A DNA stretch of 5,326 nt from NCBI GenBank assembly GCA_900552475.1, contig USAC01000102.1:1-5326 (forward strand), in the 5' to 3' direction. This stretch comes from an uncultured Eubacteriales bacterium. GTDB taxonomy: Bacteria > Bacillota > Clostridia > Oscillospirales > Oscillospiraceae. The stretch's first letter is position 1, and every line of letters begins with the position of its first letter. Shown piece by piece: positions 1 to 4,908 of this stretch. Position numbers and translations under genes: made by a program. The notes beneath the pieces are model-generated. The model was not told the DNA's origin. It saw nothing but the letters and a program-made list of their open reading frames with translations, and did no database searches.

Positions 1-205
1 GCATGCGCTTTTTGCGCGTGACGATGTCCATCGCGGTGAACGGGCGCGGATGGCCGACGTGCAGCCCCTGACCGGAGGGGTAGGGGAACTCGATCAGTCC
101 GTAGAACTTCGGGCGGGTCGTGTCGCCGGTGACGGCGGCGTAGGGCTTCGTCTTTTCCCAGTTTGCCTGCCATTTTTTCTCAATGGCTGCGAAATCGTAC
201 TTCAT
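1..205 (-). CDS. leuS: Leucyl-tRNA synthetase, N-terminal part (cut by window edge)
   Basis: Class I aminoacyl-tRNA synthetase that charges tRNA-Leu with leucine in the cytoplasm. Only the first 68 codons are present; the gene runs off the left edge. The start reads MKYDFAAIEKKWQANWEK, the usual LeuS opening. Residues 39-53 (EFPYPSGQGLHVGHP) carry the HIGH-class ATP-binding signature as HVGH (49-52), followed by RPFTAMDIVTRKKRM, a variant of the common GYTATDI segment that I recall from clostridial LeuS. The ATG at 203-205 is preceded by AAGGAGTG at a normal distance. The gene lies directly behind a T-box leader and its terminator, which independently supports an aminoacyl-tRNA synthetase. 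Expression should rise when uncharged tRNA-Leu accumulates. The identification is firm; completeness and the editing domain cannot be judged here. Confidence 0.95.
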   Translation of the reverse strand, partial: MKYDFAAIEKKWQANWEKTKPYAAVTGDTTRPKFYGLIEFPYPSGQGLHVGHPRPFTAMDIVTRKKRM

Positions 206-252
206 GTTGGCACTCCTTTTATATCATATAGCAATCATTTACTTGCGGAAAT

Positions 253-286
253 AAAAAATCCCCGGTCTCCTCGTGGAGACCAGGGA
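253..286 (-). terminator. T-box-controlled intrinsic terminator before leuS
   Basis: On the minus strand TCCCTGGTCTCC (286-275) pairs with GGAGACCGGGGA (270-259) around a four-base ACGA loop, with 11 of 12 pairs, and is followed by six T (258-253). The 5' arm overlaps the CGTCCCT strand needed by the antiterminator, so the two folds exclude each other. The leuS start lies about 50 bases downstream. Confidence 0.93.
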
Positions 287-519
287 CGTAAAAAACGTGA
301 TACCACCCTGCTTCCGCCGCCGGTTTCCCGCGCGGCGCTCAGCGCCCCCGTACTTTCTGAGGGCAGCGCCGTAACGGGGCGCAGCCGTCCCGCCCTGTTC
401 AGGCGGGCAGCTCCGGGGCCAGTACAGCAAAGCACCCCCGTCGGCTTACACCGGCCGCCGACTCTCTTCAGGCGGGCAAGGCTTCGCTTTTTTCCCATCA
501 TCGCTATTTTTACAGATTA
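253..519 (-). ncRNA. T-box riboswitch leader of leuS
   Basis: This is a cis-acting leader RNA that senses uncharged tRNA and prevents termination before leuS. Reading the minus strand, the conserved T-box AGGGTGGTATCACG lies at 309-296. It is followed by the CGTCCCT strand that can pair with AGGG to form the antiterminator, and then by an intrinsic terminator (286-253). In Stem I, the distal hairpin GTCGGC/GCCGAC (462-457 with 445-440) carries the typical AGAG and GGTG-type loop sequences. A helix of AGCGAAGC with GCTTTGCT (488-481 with 433-426) closes the part above the specifier loop. The best specifier candidate is CTG at 422-420, a leucine codon followed by a purine. The bulge TGGT matches the ACCA end expected of tRNA-Leu (discriminator A). 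Family and position are clear; the exact specifier is my reading of the fold, not a computed model. Confidence 0.92.
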
Positions 520-525
520 CAAGTT

Positions 526-554
526 ATTTTACCGATTTCATCCCGCGTTGTCAA
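526..554 (-). promoter_or_regulatory. Sigma-A promoter for the leuS T-box transcript
   Basis: On the minus strand a perfect -35 TTGACA (554-549) and a -10 TAAAAT (531-526) are separated by 17 bases. The expected start near 519 lies just ahead of T-box Stem I. It is divergent from, and about 20 bases from, the Nudix gene promoter. Confidence 0.85.
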
Positions 555-573
555 GGGCGGAAACGGAAAATGT

Positions 574-602
574 TTGCATTGCCGGGCAAAGCCGCGTATA
601 AT
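574..602 (+). promoter_or_regulatory. Sigma-A promoter for the Nudix gene
   Basis: TTGCAT (574-579) and a perfect TATAAT (597-602) are separated by exactly 17 bases. Initiation near 609 would give a short leader of about 25 bases with the GAGAGGAG ribosome binding site at 617-624. Confidence 0.85.
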
Positions 603-634
603 CAGAGAAAAACAGCGAGAGGAGCGGCAGAAAT

Positions 635-1171
635 ATGGATCTGACGGAAAAAACACTGGAGAGCCGGGAGGTATACCGCGGGCGGATTCTCCGCGTGCGG
701 GAGGACAGGGTGCTCCTGCCGAACGGGCAGGAGGCGCAGCGTGAGATTGTGGAGCACCCCGGCGGCGTCGGGATTCTGGCGCTCGACGCGGACGGCTGCG
801 CGGTGATGGTGCGGCAGTACCGCTATGCCTTCGGGCAGACGCTGCTGGAGATCCCGGCGGGCAAGCGTGAAAAGGGCGAGCAGCCCGACGAGACGGCGCG
901 GCGCGAGCTGCAGGAGGAGGTCGGTGCGACGGCGCGGGAGTGGCAGTCGCTCGGCGAAGTGATCGCGTCGCCCGGCTGCTATGACGAGGTGCTGTACCTG
1001 TACCTCGCGCGGGATCTGACCTTTGGCGCGCAGCACCCGGACGAGGACGAGTTCCTGAACGTGGAGCGTATCCCGTTTGATGAGCTTCTGCGGCGGTGCC
1101 TGCAAAATGAGGTGCAGGATGCGAAAACGGTGGCAGCGGCGCTGAAAGCGAAGCTGCTGTTTGGACTGTAA
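635..1171 (+). CDS. nudF: Nudix hydrolase, ADP-ribose pyrophosphatase type
   Basis: Predicted to hydrolyse ADP-ribose to AMP and ribose 5-phosphate, a cytoplasmic Mg-dependent housekeeping reaction. The 178-residue protein has the N-terminal strand region of NudF-type enzymes (VYRGRILRVREDRVLLPNG, about 13-31, then REIVEHPGGVGIL, 36-48). It has a complete Nudix box from G76 to A98 that fits Gx5Ex7REUxEExGU: G76, E82, R90-E91-L92, E94-E95 and G97. E94 and E95 are the expected metal ligands. A proline (P113, in SPGCYDE) sits 16 residues past the box glycine, which is the known marker of ADP-ribose-preferring members. Length is normal for the family. The ATG at 635 follows AGGAG by 10 bases. The gene is a single transcription unit with its own promoter and terminator, divergent from leuS. 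Substrate is inferred from these motifs; other sugar nucleotides remain possible. Confidence 0.92.
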   Translation: MDLTEKTLESREVYRGRILRVREDRVLLPNGQEAQREIVEHPGGVGILALDADGCAVMVRQYRYAFGQTLLEIPAGKREKGEQPDETARRELQEEVGATAREWQSLGEVIASPGCYDEVLYLYLARDLTFGAQHPDEDEFLNVERIPFDELLRRCLQNEVQDAKTVAAALKAKLLFGL

Positions 1172-1200
1172 AGTAGATTTACTTTGCGGGGGATAAGGCA

Positions 1201-1228
1201 AAAGGCCGGGCTTTTGCCCGGCCTTTTT
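1201..1228 (+). terminator. Intrinsic terminator after the Nudix gene
   Basis: A perfect eight-pair stem GGCCGGGC (1204-1211) with GCCCGGCC (1216-1223) has a TTTT loop and five T after it (1224-1228). The A run before the stem lets the helix extend and also gives a usable, weaker T run on the minus strand. It may therefore also stop leftward transcription coming from spoIIR. Confidence 0.92.
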
Positions 1229-1232
1229 CGTT

Positions 1233-1294
1233 TGGGATGCCTTCGGCAACAAACTTTTTGCCGGCAGCGGCAAAAAATATGCAAAAAATGCTGC
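1233..1294 (+). repeat. Dispersed palindromic repeat, copy A
   Basis: A 62-base unit matches 5170-5231 at 54 of 62 positions by hand alignment without gaps, in the same orientation. Both copies begin a few bases after a gene's terminator hairpin. The core is an imperfect hairpin: the arm at 1250-1262 pairs with 1269-1281 (11 of 13 pairs) around the loop GGCAGC. Two pairs that are intact in the other copy are broken here, so this copy looks more decayed. No coding sequence or transposase is associated. Confidence 0.75.
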
Positions 1295-1320
1295 AAGAAA
1301 CCGGATGGTTTCTTGCGCAT
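1288..1320 (+). repeat. Second hairpin following repeat copy A
   Basis: GCAAGAAACC (1293-1302) pairs perfectly with GGTTTCTTGC (1307-1316) around the loop GGAT. The stem extends by ATGC/GCAT after one bulged T at 1292, giving about 14 pairs. There is no T run, so it does not look like a terminator. The other repeat copy has a smaller AAACC/GGTTT hairpin at the equivalent place (5233-5247). Confidence 0.7.
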
Positions 1321-1324
1321 CTTT

Positions 1325-1354
1325 GGGTACTTTCTGTGCGCACAGAAAGTACCC
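1325..1354. repeat. Perfect 30-base palindrome
   Basis: The left half GGGTACTTTCTGTGC is followed without any spacer by its exact reverse complement. It lies four bases after the preceding hairpin, making three foldable elements in about 105 bases. It is not followed by a T run on either strand. It could be a cruciform or RNA hairpin of a REP- or MITE-like element, or a symmetric protein site; the sequence does not decide. Positions 1355-1441, between it and the spoIIR stop, are AT-richer and show no gene. Confidence 0.8.
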
Positions 1355-1441
1355 CGCTGGAGGCCGGACAAGCCGATTCAAGAACCAACCTACGACATAC
1401 GAATTTCTTTGTAAATAGAATAAAGATAAAGCAATAACACT

Positions 1442-2059
1442 TTACAGTCCAAGCCGCTGCCGCAGGCTCTCCCACAGCTCGAGCGAGCGGAATTTCAGTA
1501 CATATCCCGCCTCGCCCGCCATGAGCGAGACGTCCTCTTCCTCCATGCCGCAGGCGATGGCCGTCTCCTCCCAGTCGGACGCGGCGGCGGTACACAGCGG
1601 CGGGAACACGACGCACCACCAGTTGCGCCCCTGTCCCTCGCCGATCACCACGCGCAGCGCCAGGTATTCCCCTGCGGGGAGAGAGAAACCATCGTAGTCC
1701 TTCTCCGGAAACTCCGCGCGCTCGAGCCGCGCCGTGACGCCGCAGCTATAGCCCTGCGCGGCGATCTCGTCCGCCGCCGCGGCCTGCAGGTCGGGGAGCG
1801 CCGCTTCGATGTCGCGCTCCGCCTGCTCGCGGCTGTCCGCCCGCCGGAGAATGTCCGTTGCGAGGGTGAGCACCCGGTCGCGCACCTGCAGCTTGAGCGC
1901 CTGATCGGCCTCCGAGTCGGAGTTCGCGATGACGTGCAGGCGGATCATCTTCCGCTCCAGACGGTCCTGCTGCTGCAGCGACCAGCTGCCCCACATGAGC
2001 GCCGCCGCGAGCGCGAAGAGCAGCGCAATTTCCCAGAATCTGAGCTTCGATTCAGTCAT
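1442..2059 (-). CDS. spoIIR: Stage II sporulation protein R (SpoIIR)
   Basis: Forespore-made secreted signalling protein. In Bacillus subtilis SpoIIR crosses into the intermembrane space and triggers SpoIIGA to process pro-sigma-E in the mother cell. From the ATG the protein has 205 residues. It has a hydrophobic N-terminal segment (about 9-26, WEIALLFALAAALMWGSW) that acts as signal or anchor, then the family signature IRLHVIANSDS (39-49) and LKLQVRD (55-61). NWWCVVFPPLC lies at 146-156, and a typical ending YVLKFRSLELWESL follows. I chose the ATG at 2057-2059; an in-frame GTG at 2066-2068 would add MFF, and a TAG at 2075-2077 blocks anything further upstream. Neither start has a good ribosome binding site. 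It lies about 70 bases behind ispE with its own sigma-F-type promoter. Identification is secure. Confidence 0.95.
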   Translation of the reverse strand: MTESKLRFWEIALLFALAAALMWGSWSLQQQDRLERKMIRLHVIANSDSEADQALKLQVRDRVLTLATDILRRADSREQAERDIEAALPDLQAAAADEIAAQGYSCGVTARLERAEFPEKDYDGFSLPAGEYLALRVVIGEGQGRNWWCVVFPPLCTAAASDWEETAIACGMEEEDVSLMAGEAGYVLKFRSLELWESLRQRLGL

Positions 2060-2121
2060 AAAAAACACCGTCCACTATGTAGATTTCCTTGCGGATTTGT
2101 CTGCATTGTGGCCGGTGTTTT
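2060..2121 (-). promoter_or_regulatory. Long inverted repeat plus U run abutting the spoIIR start
   Basis: Reading the minus strand, AAAACACCG (2121-2113) pairs with CGGTGTTTT (2070-2062), and inside it CCACAATG (2111-2104) pairs with CATAGTGG (2079-2072) at seven of eight positions. The terminal loop is 24 bases. Six T (2065-2060) run straight into the spoIIR ATG. In RNA coming from ispE this could act as a leaky terminator or hide the spoIIR start. The left arm contains the sigma-F -10 element, so RNA started at that promoter would lack it. The pairing is seen; the regulatory role is inferred. Confidence 0.6.
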
Positions 2122-2133
2122 CCGTTTTTATAC
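2104..2133 (-). promoter_or_regulatory. Sigma-F-type promoter of spoIIR
   Basis: On the minus strand GTATA (2133-2129) and GGCCACAATG (2113-2104) are 15 bases apart. They match the established forespore sigma-F consensus (about GYATA, then GGNNANAHTR) at every specified position. spoIIR is a known sigma-F regulon member. Initiation near 2097 gives a leader of about 40 bases. The -35 element overlaps the last valine codon and stop codon of ispE. Confidence 0.85.
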
Positions 2134-3312
2134 CGTTTTTGCGAGAAATGTGCGGGGATAGTCCTGCGAGAGCAATTCCTGCGCCGCTCGCGCCGTCTCC
2201 TCCTTTGTGAACAGGCCGAAGACTGCCGAGCCGGAGCCGCTCATACACGCGGCGTCCGCGCCGAGCTCCGTGAGCCGACGGCGGATGGTGAAAATGTCGC
2301 TCTCAGTGTCGATCACCTGCTCAAAGACGTTGCCGACGAGGGCGCAGACCGCTGCGAGATCGCCGCGCTCCAGCGCGCGCAACATCTCCTGCACGTCGAG
2401 CGTCAGGTGCGCGCCGCGGCGGTCGATCTCGCCGTACATCGCGCCGGTCGGGCAGGCGATGTCGGGCTTGCAGAGGACGCACCAGCAGGCGGGCAGCGCC
2501 GTCAGCTGCGTCAAATGTTCGCCGCGCCCCTCGACGAGGGTCGTTGCGCCGCGGACGCAGTAGGGAACGTCGCTCCCGAGCCGGATGGCCATGCGTTCGA
2601 GCTCCTCGAGCGGCATGTCGGGTGCGTAGAGCCTGCGCAGTGCGCGCAGTACGGCCGCCGCGTCGCTGCTTCCGCCGCCGAGCCCCGCCTGCATGGGAAT
2701 GACCTTCTCAAGCGTCAGCGCCGCGCCGCCCTCGACGCCCGTCTCCTCGAAAAACAGCGCCGCCGCGCGGTAGGCAAGGTTCGTCTCATCGCACGCAAGC
2801 GTCGGATCCGAGCAGGTCAGCGTGATGCCGCCGCTCGTGCGCCGTGCCGTGACCGTGTCGCAGAGGGAGACGCTCTGCATCACGGACGTCACGTCGTGAT
2901 AGCCGTCCGGGTGCTTCTCGCCGACGAGAAGGGCAAGGTTGATCTTCGCCGGAGCCTGCTCCGTGACGATGCTGTCCTCGCCGAAGAGGGCGTGGAGCGT
3001 CCGCTCCACGGGAATCACCATGAGCGCCGCACCGATGATCTCCACCGCGACGGCGCCGATCAGAAACCACCGCTGGCCGCTCAGGCTGACGAGACGCACC
3101 GTGCGCATCACCATGAACGCGAGCGCCGCGTACACGAGACCGAACTGCCAGAGGAAGCGGCAGAACACCCTGTCCGCCTCGCGCTGCTCCTCAGACGGAA
3201 GCACGCCGCGCGGGCCGCGGTACTTCCGCCCCGGCAGCACGCCCCCGGCGACACCGCCGAGCACCATCGCCAGCGGCAGTAAAAACGCCGGCCACCAGAT
3301 TGAAAACATCAT
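2128..3312 (-). CDS. ispE: Membrane domain fused to 4-diphosphocytidyl-2-C-methyl-D-erythritol kinase (IspE)
   Basis: The C-terminal part (about 115-394) is a complete IspE. This GHMP kinase phosphorylates CDP-methylerythritol in the MEP pathway to isoprenoids. It shows APAKINLAL (120-128, catalytic K123), HPDGYHDVTSVMQSVSL (134-150), the ATP loop IPMQAGLGGGSSDAA (205-219, catalytic D217) and SGSGSAVFGL (358-367). Ahead of it lie about 113 residues with three likely membrane helices (about 5-26, 53-69 and 83-101) that I do not recognise. The basic loop 27-52 suggests a cytoplasmic location for it, which would also place IspE in the cytoplasm. Usual IspE length is about 280-300, so the total of 394 is explained by the extra domain. 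AAAGGAGG (3325-3318) precedes the first ATG by 5 bases and the second ATG (3309) by 8. No ATG lies at the IspE boundary; the nearest in-frame starts are Met98 and GTG at Val102. The unit could instead be two proteins with a cryptic internal start. IspE assignment is firm; the fusion is seen but unproven. Confidence 0.9.
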   Translation of the reverse strand: MMFSIWWPAFLLPLAMVLGGVAGGVLPGRKYRGPRGVLPSEEQREADRVFCRFLWQFGLVYAALAFMVMRTVRLVSLSGQRWFLIGAVAVEIIGAALMVIPVERTLHALFGEDSIVTEQAPAKINLALLVGEKHPDGYHDVTSVMQSVSLCDTVTARRTSGGITLTCSDPTLACDETNLAYRAAALFFEETGVEGGAALTLEKVIPMQAGLGGGSSDAAAVLRALRRLYAPDMPLEELERMAIRLGSDVPYCVRGATTLVEGRGEHLTQLTALPACWCVLCKPDIACPTGAMYGEIDRRGAHLTLDVQEMLRALERGDLAAVCALVGNVFEQVIDTESDIFTIRRRLTELGADAACMSGSGSAVFGLFTKEETARAAQELLSQDYPRTFLAKTV

Positions 3313-3340
3313 TCCATCCTCCTTTGGGGGAAATTTTTAC

Positions 3341-3379
3341 AGAAAAGAGCCGCCGGGGAGCGTGTCCCCAACGGCTCTT
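3341..3379 (-). terminator. Intrinsic terminator after the DUF1015 gene
   Basis: On the minus strand AAGAGCCG (3379-3372) pairs with CGGCTCTT (3352-3345). Inside it GGGGA (3369-3365) pairs with TCCCC (3359-3355), separated by a two-base internal bulge on each side. The stem runs into TTTTCT, a modest T tract. It separates the DUF1015 gene from the membrane-IspE gene. Confidence 0.75.
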
Positions 3380-3408
3380 ATCATACACGATTTTAAGGCG
3401 GTTTTCCA
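3380..3408 (-). promoter_or_regulatory. Candidate promoter for the membrane-IspE gene
   Basis: On the minus strand TGGAAA (3408-3403) and TATGAT (3385-3380) are 17 bases apart; the -35 is two bases and the -10 one base from consensus. Predicted initiation near 3373 falls inside the first arm of the terminator hairpin, so RNA from here would lose most of its outer stem. A promoter is expected here because the terminator separates the genes, but this match is only moderate. Confidence 0.4.
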
Positions 3409-3411
3409 GCC

Positions 3412-4695
3412 TTATTTCACGATTTTGCGCGCTTCGACGTAGTAGCGCTTATCCTGCGCGTGACCCATGGAGAAGGTCTTGCGCGGGAGAACGCCGTCGG
3501 CCATGACGGTCTTGAACAGCTGCTCCTTGCCCATCGCGGGGAGCAGGAAGCCCATGTTGCCGGGCTTGGAGCCGAGCTCACGCGTGACGGCGTCGCCGTG
3601 GATATAGTCCACCTCGCCGCCGTTTTCCTTCAGGTACGGGTCGATCACACCCTGCAGTGTGCCGACGGCGAGCTGCACCTTCGGGTCGGGAACGGTGATG
3701 AAGTGGCTCTCGTCGTTCCAGACAAACTCGATGGTGTGGCCCTCGCCTTTACCCTCGTAGGCGTTGGGGTAGGCGGCCTGGAAGGCCTTCATGAACTTCT
3801 CGTGGTCCACGCCGAAGAGCACGCGGTGGATCGGCTCGAACTGCAGCGCGTCGTCGTGGTTGTTGACGACCTCGACAAGGGCGAAACGGCTCGGCAGCGC
3901 GAGATACTCCTCGGGCGTCTTGCCCTTCTTCTGCTCCTCATAGCAGGCCTTGGCCGTGGCGAGGGAGTGGTTGCCGTCGCCCACGGCAAACAGTAGCGGG
4001 GCTGCGCCGGAGACGCCGTATTTCTTCTGCATGGCCTCATCGCTTGTCAGCCCCTCGAGGGAGGCGGCGACGGCGTCCATCTGCGTGTCCGAGAGCTTAT
4101 AGCCGCGGATGTGGCCGCCGCCCTGCATCAGGTCGAAGTCATAGAGCTTTTCCATCGTGCCGGCCGCGGCGGTGAGCGGCTCGATCACGGTGCGGTCGGG
4201 GTCGTCGATCAGCAGCATGACGTGCGGCAGCTCGATCGGCGCGCCGCGGCGCACGCGGGCGCGGGGTGGGATGCGGTCGAGAACCGTCCCCTCGGTCGCG
4301 CGGATGAGCGCGCCGGAGCCGGGGGTGAAGTCGTATGCGTCAAGGTCGACCATGCCGATCAGACCGTGGCGGATGCGGCCGTCGGACTGCTCACGCTCGA
4401 CATAGAGCAGGGACTGCGGCAGCAGGGTAAAGACGTCGTCGGCGAGGTATTTGTCCATCGTGCGGTTGACGCCTGCGATATATTCGTCCACGTTGGGATC
4501 CTTCAGCTTCGCCTCCGGCAGGATCAGGCGCAGGGTGGACGGGGCGTCGCCGACCTGCTGCTCCACGGCCTGCCAGTATTCCGGCTCCGAGGTGAACTGG
4601 TCACAGGCCACGACGGCCCACTTTGTCATATCCTGTCCCTTGGGCAGCAGGATATCCGCCGGATAAAAGCCGAGCTTTTCAAACTTCTGGTTCAT
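3412..4695 (-). CDS. DUF1015 family protein
   Basis: A 427-residue, apparently full-length member of the DUF1015 family, soluble with no signal peptide or membrane segment. Family landmarks are present in order: YPADILLPKG near the N terminus (11-20), VACDQFTSEPEYW (29-41), GDGNHSLATAKA with the conserved D240, N242 and H243, VEVVNNHDDALQFEPIHRV with H280 and D281-D282, and the C-terminal LPRKTFSMGHAQDKRYYVEARKI (403-425). The conserved Asp, Asn and His residues suggest an enzyme or ligand site, but no reaction can be read from this sequence. From memory, members often sit near serine biosynthesis genes (serA/serC) in anaerobes; none are in this window. The ATG at 4693-4695 follows GGAGG by seven bases. 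The gene has its own promoter and terminator and looks monocistronic. Confidence 0.9.
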   Translation of the reverse strand: MNQKFEKLGFYPADILLPKGQDMTKWAVVACDQFTSEPEYWQAVEQQVGDAPSTLRLILPEAKLKDPNVDEYIAGVNRTMDKYLADDVFTLLPQSLLYVEREQSDGRIRHGLIGMVDLDAYDFTPGSGALIRATEGTVLDRIPPRARVRRGAPIELPHVMLLIDDPDRTVIEPLTAAAGTMEKLYDFDLMQGGGHIRGYKLSDTQMDAVAASLEGLTSDEAMQKKYGVSGAAPLLFAVGDGNHSLATAKACYEEQKKGKTPEEYLALPSRFALVEVVNNHDDALQFEPIHRVLFGVDHEKFMKAFQAAYPNAYEGKGEGHTIEFVWNDESHFITVPDPKVQLAVGTLQGVIDPYLKENGGEVDYIHGDAVTRELGSKPGNMGFLLPAMGKEQLFKTVMADGVLPRKTFSMGHAQDKRYYVEARKIVK

Positions 4696-4757
4696 GGGTG
4701 TTCCTCCTCTGTCAGCAAAAAAATCCGATGGCTCTGGTAAAAACTGTTCCTGACGGC

Positions 4758-4787
4758 ATTATACAATAAAGCGGTGGTGTATTTCAA
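4758..4787 (-). promoter_or_regulatory. Sigma-A promoter for the DUF1015 gene
   Basis: On the minus strand TTGAAA (4787-4782) and a perfect TATAAT (4763-4758) are 18 bases apart. The leader to the ATG at 4695 is about 55 bases and carries AGAGGAGGA (4710-4702). Confidence 0.75.
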
Positions 4788-4842
4788 TCGTTTTCCGGTA
4801 AATTCTAAAACACTTTTTCAGGAGAACTGACAAAAATTTTTA

Positions 4843-4848
4843 TATAAT
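4843..4848 (+). promoter_or_regulatory. Candidate -10 element for the DUF378 gene
   Basis: A perfect TATAAT sits about 60 bases before the gene start in a T- and A-rich tract. No acceptable -35 lies 16-19 bases upstream; a CTGACA at 4827-4832 is too close (10 bases). The promoter may be weak, activator-dependent or elsewhere. Confidence 0.4.
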
Positions 4849-4908
4849 ACGGCCTGCTTCGGGGTAAACTGGCTATGAGAGCAGGAAACGGGAAAGGAGG
4901 AAATCCGC

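Noticed and set aside
50..601. A 183-codon open frame on the plus strand
   Set aside because: It is antisense to leuS and the T-box leader; its composition follows the structured RNA rather than a protein.
1325..1354. The 30-base palindrome as the terminator of spoIIR
   Set aside because: No T run follows it on the minus strand. The stem at 1201-1228 with TTTT on that strand is a better candidate for stopping leftward transcription.
602..1381. A 259-codon open frame on the minus strand
   Set aside because: It is antisense to the Nudix gene, crosses its terminator and the repeat region, and has no ribosome binding site or recognisable domain.
1184..1437. Short plus-strand frames across the repeat and palindrome region as possible small proteins
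   Set aside because: They begin inside or beside the terminator, lack ribosome binding sites, and their residues simply translate the palindromic repeats.
2089..3282. A 397-codon open frame on the plus strand
   Set aside because: It lies opposite the ispE frame, which carries clear kinase motifs. The plus-strand product is arginine- and histidine-rich low-complexity sequence typical of an antisense shadow in GC-rich DNA.
3460..4740. Plus-strand open frames opposite the DUF1015 gene
   Set aside because: They are shadows of a well-supported gene, rich in Val, Gly and His and without family motifs.
4827..4848. CTGACA plus TATAAT as a full promoter for the DUF378 gene
   Set aside because: The spacing is only 10 bases, too short for a sigma-A -35/-10 pair, so only the -10 was listed.
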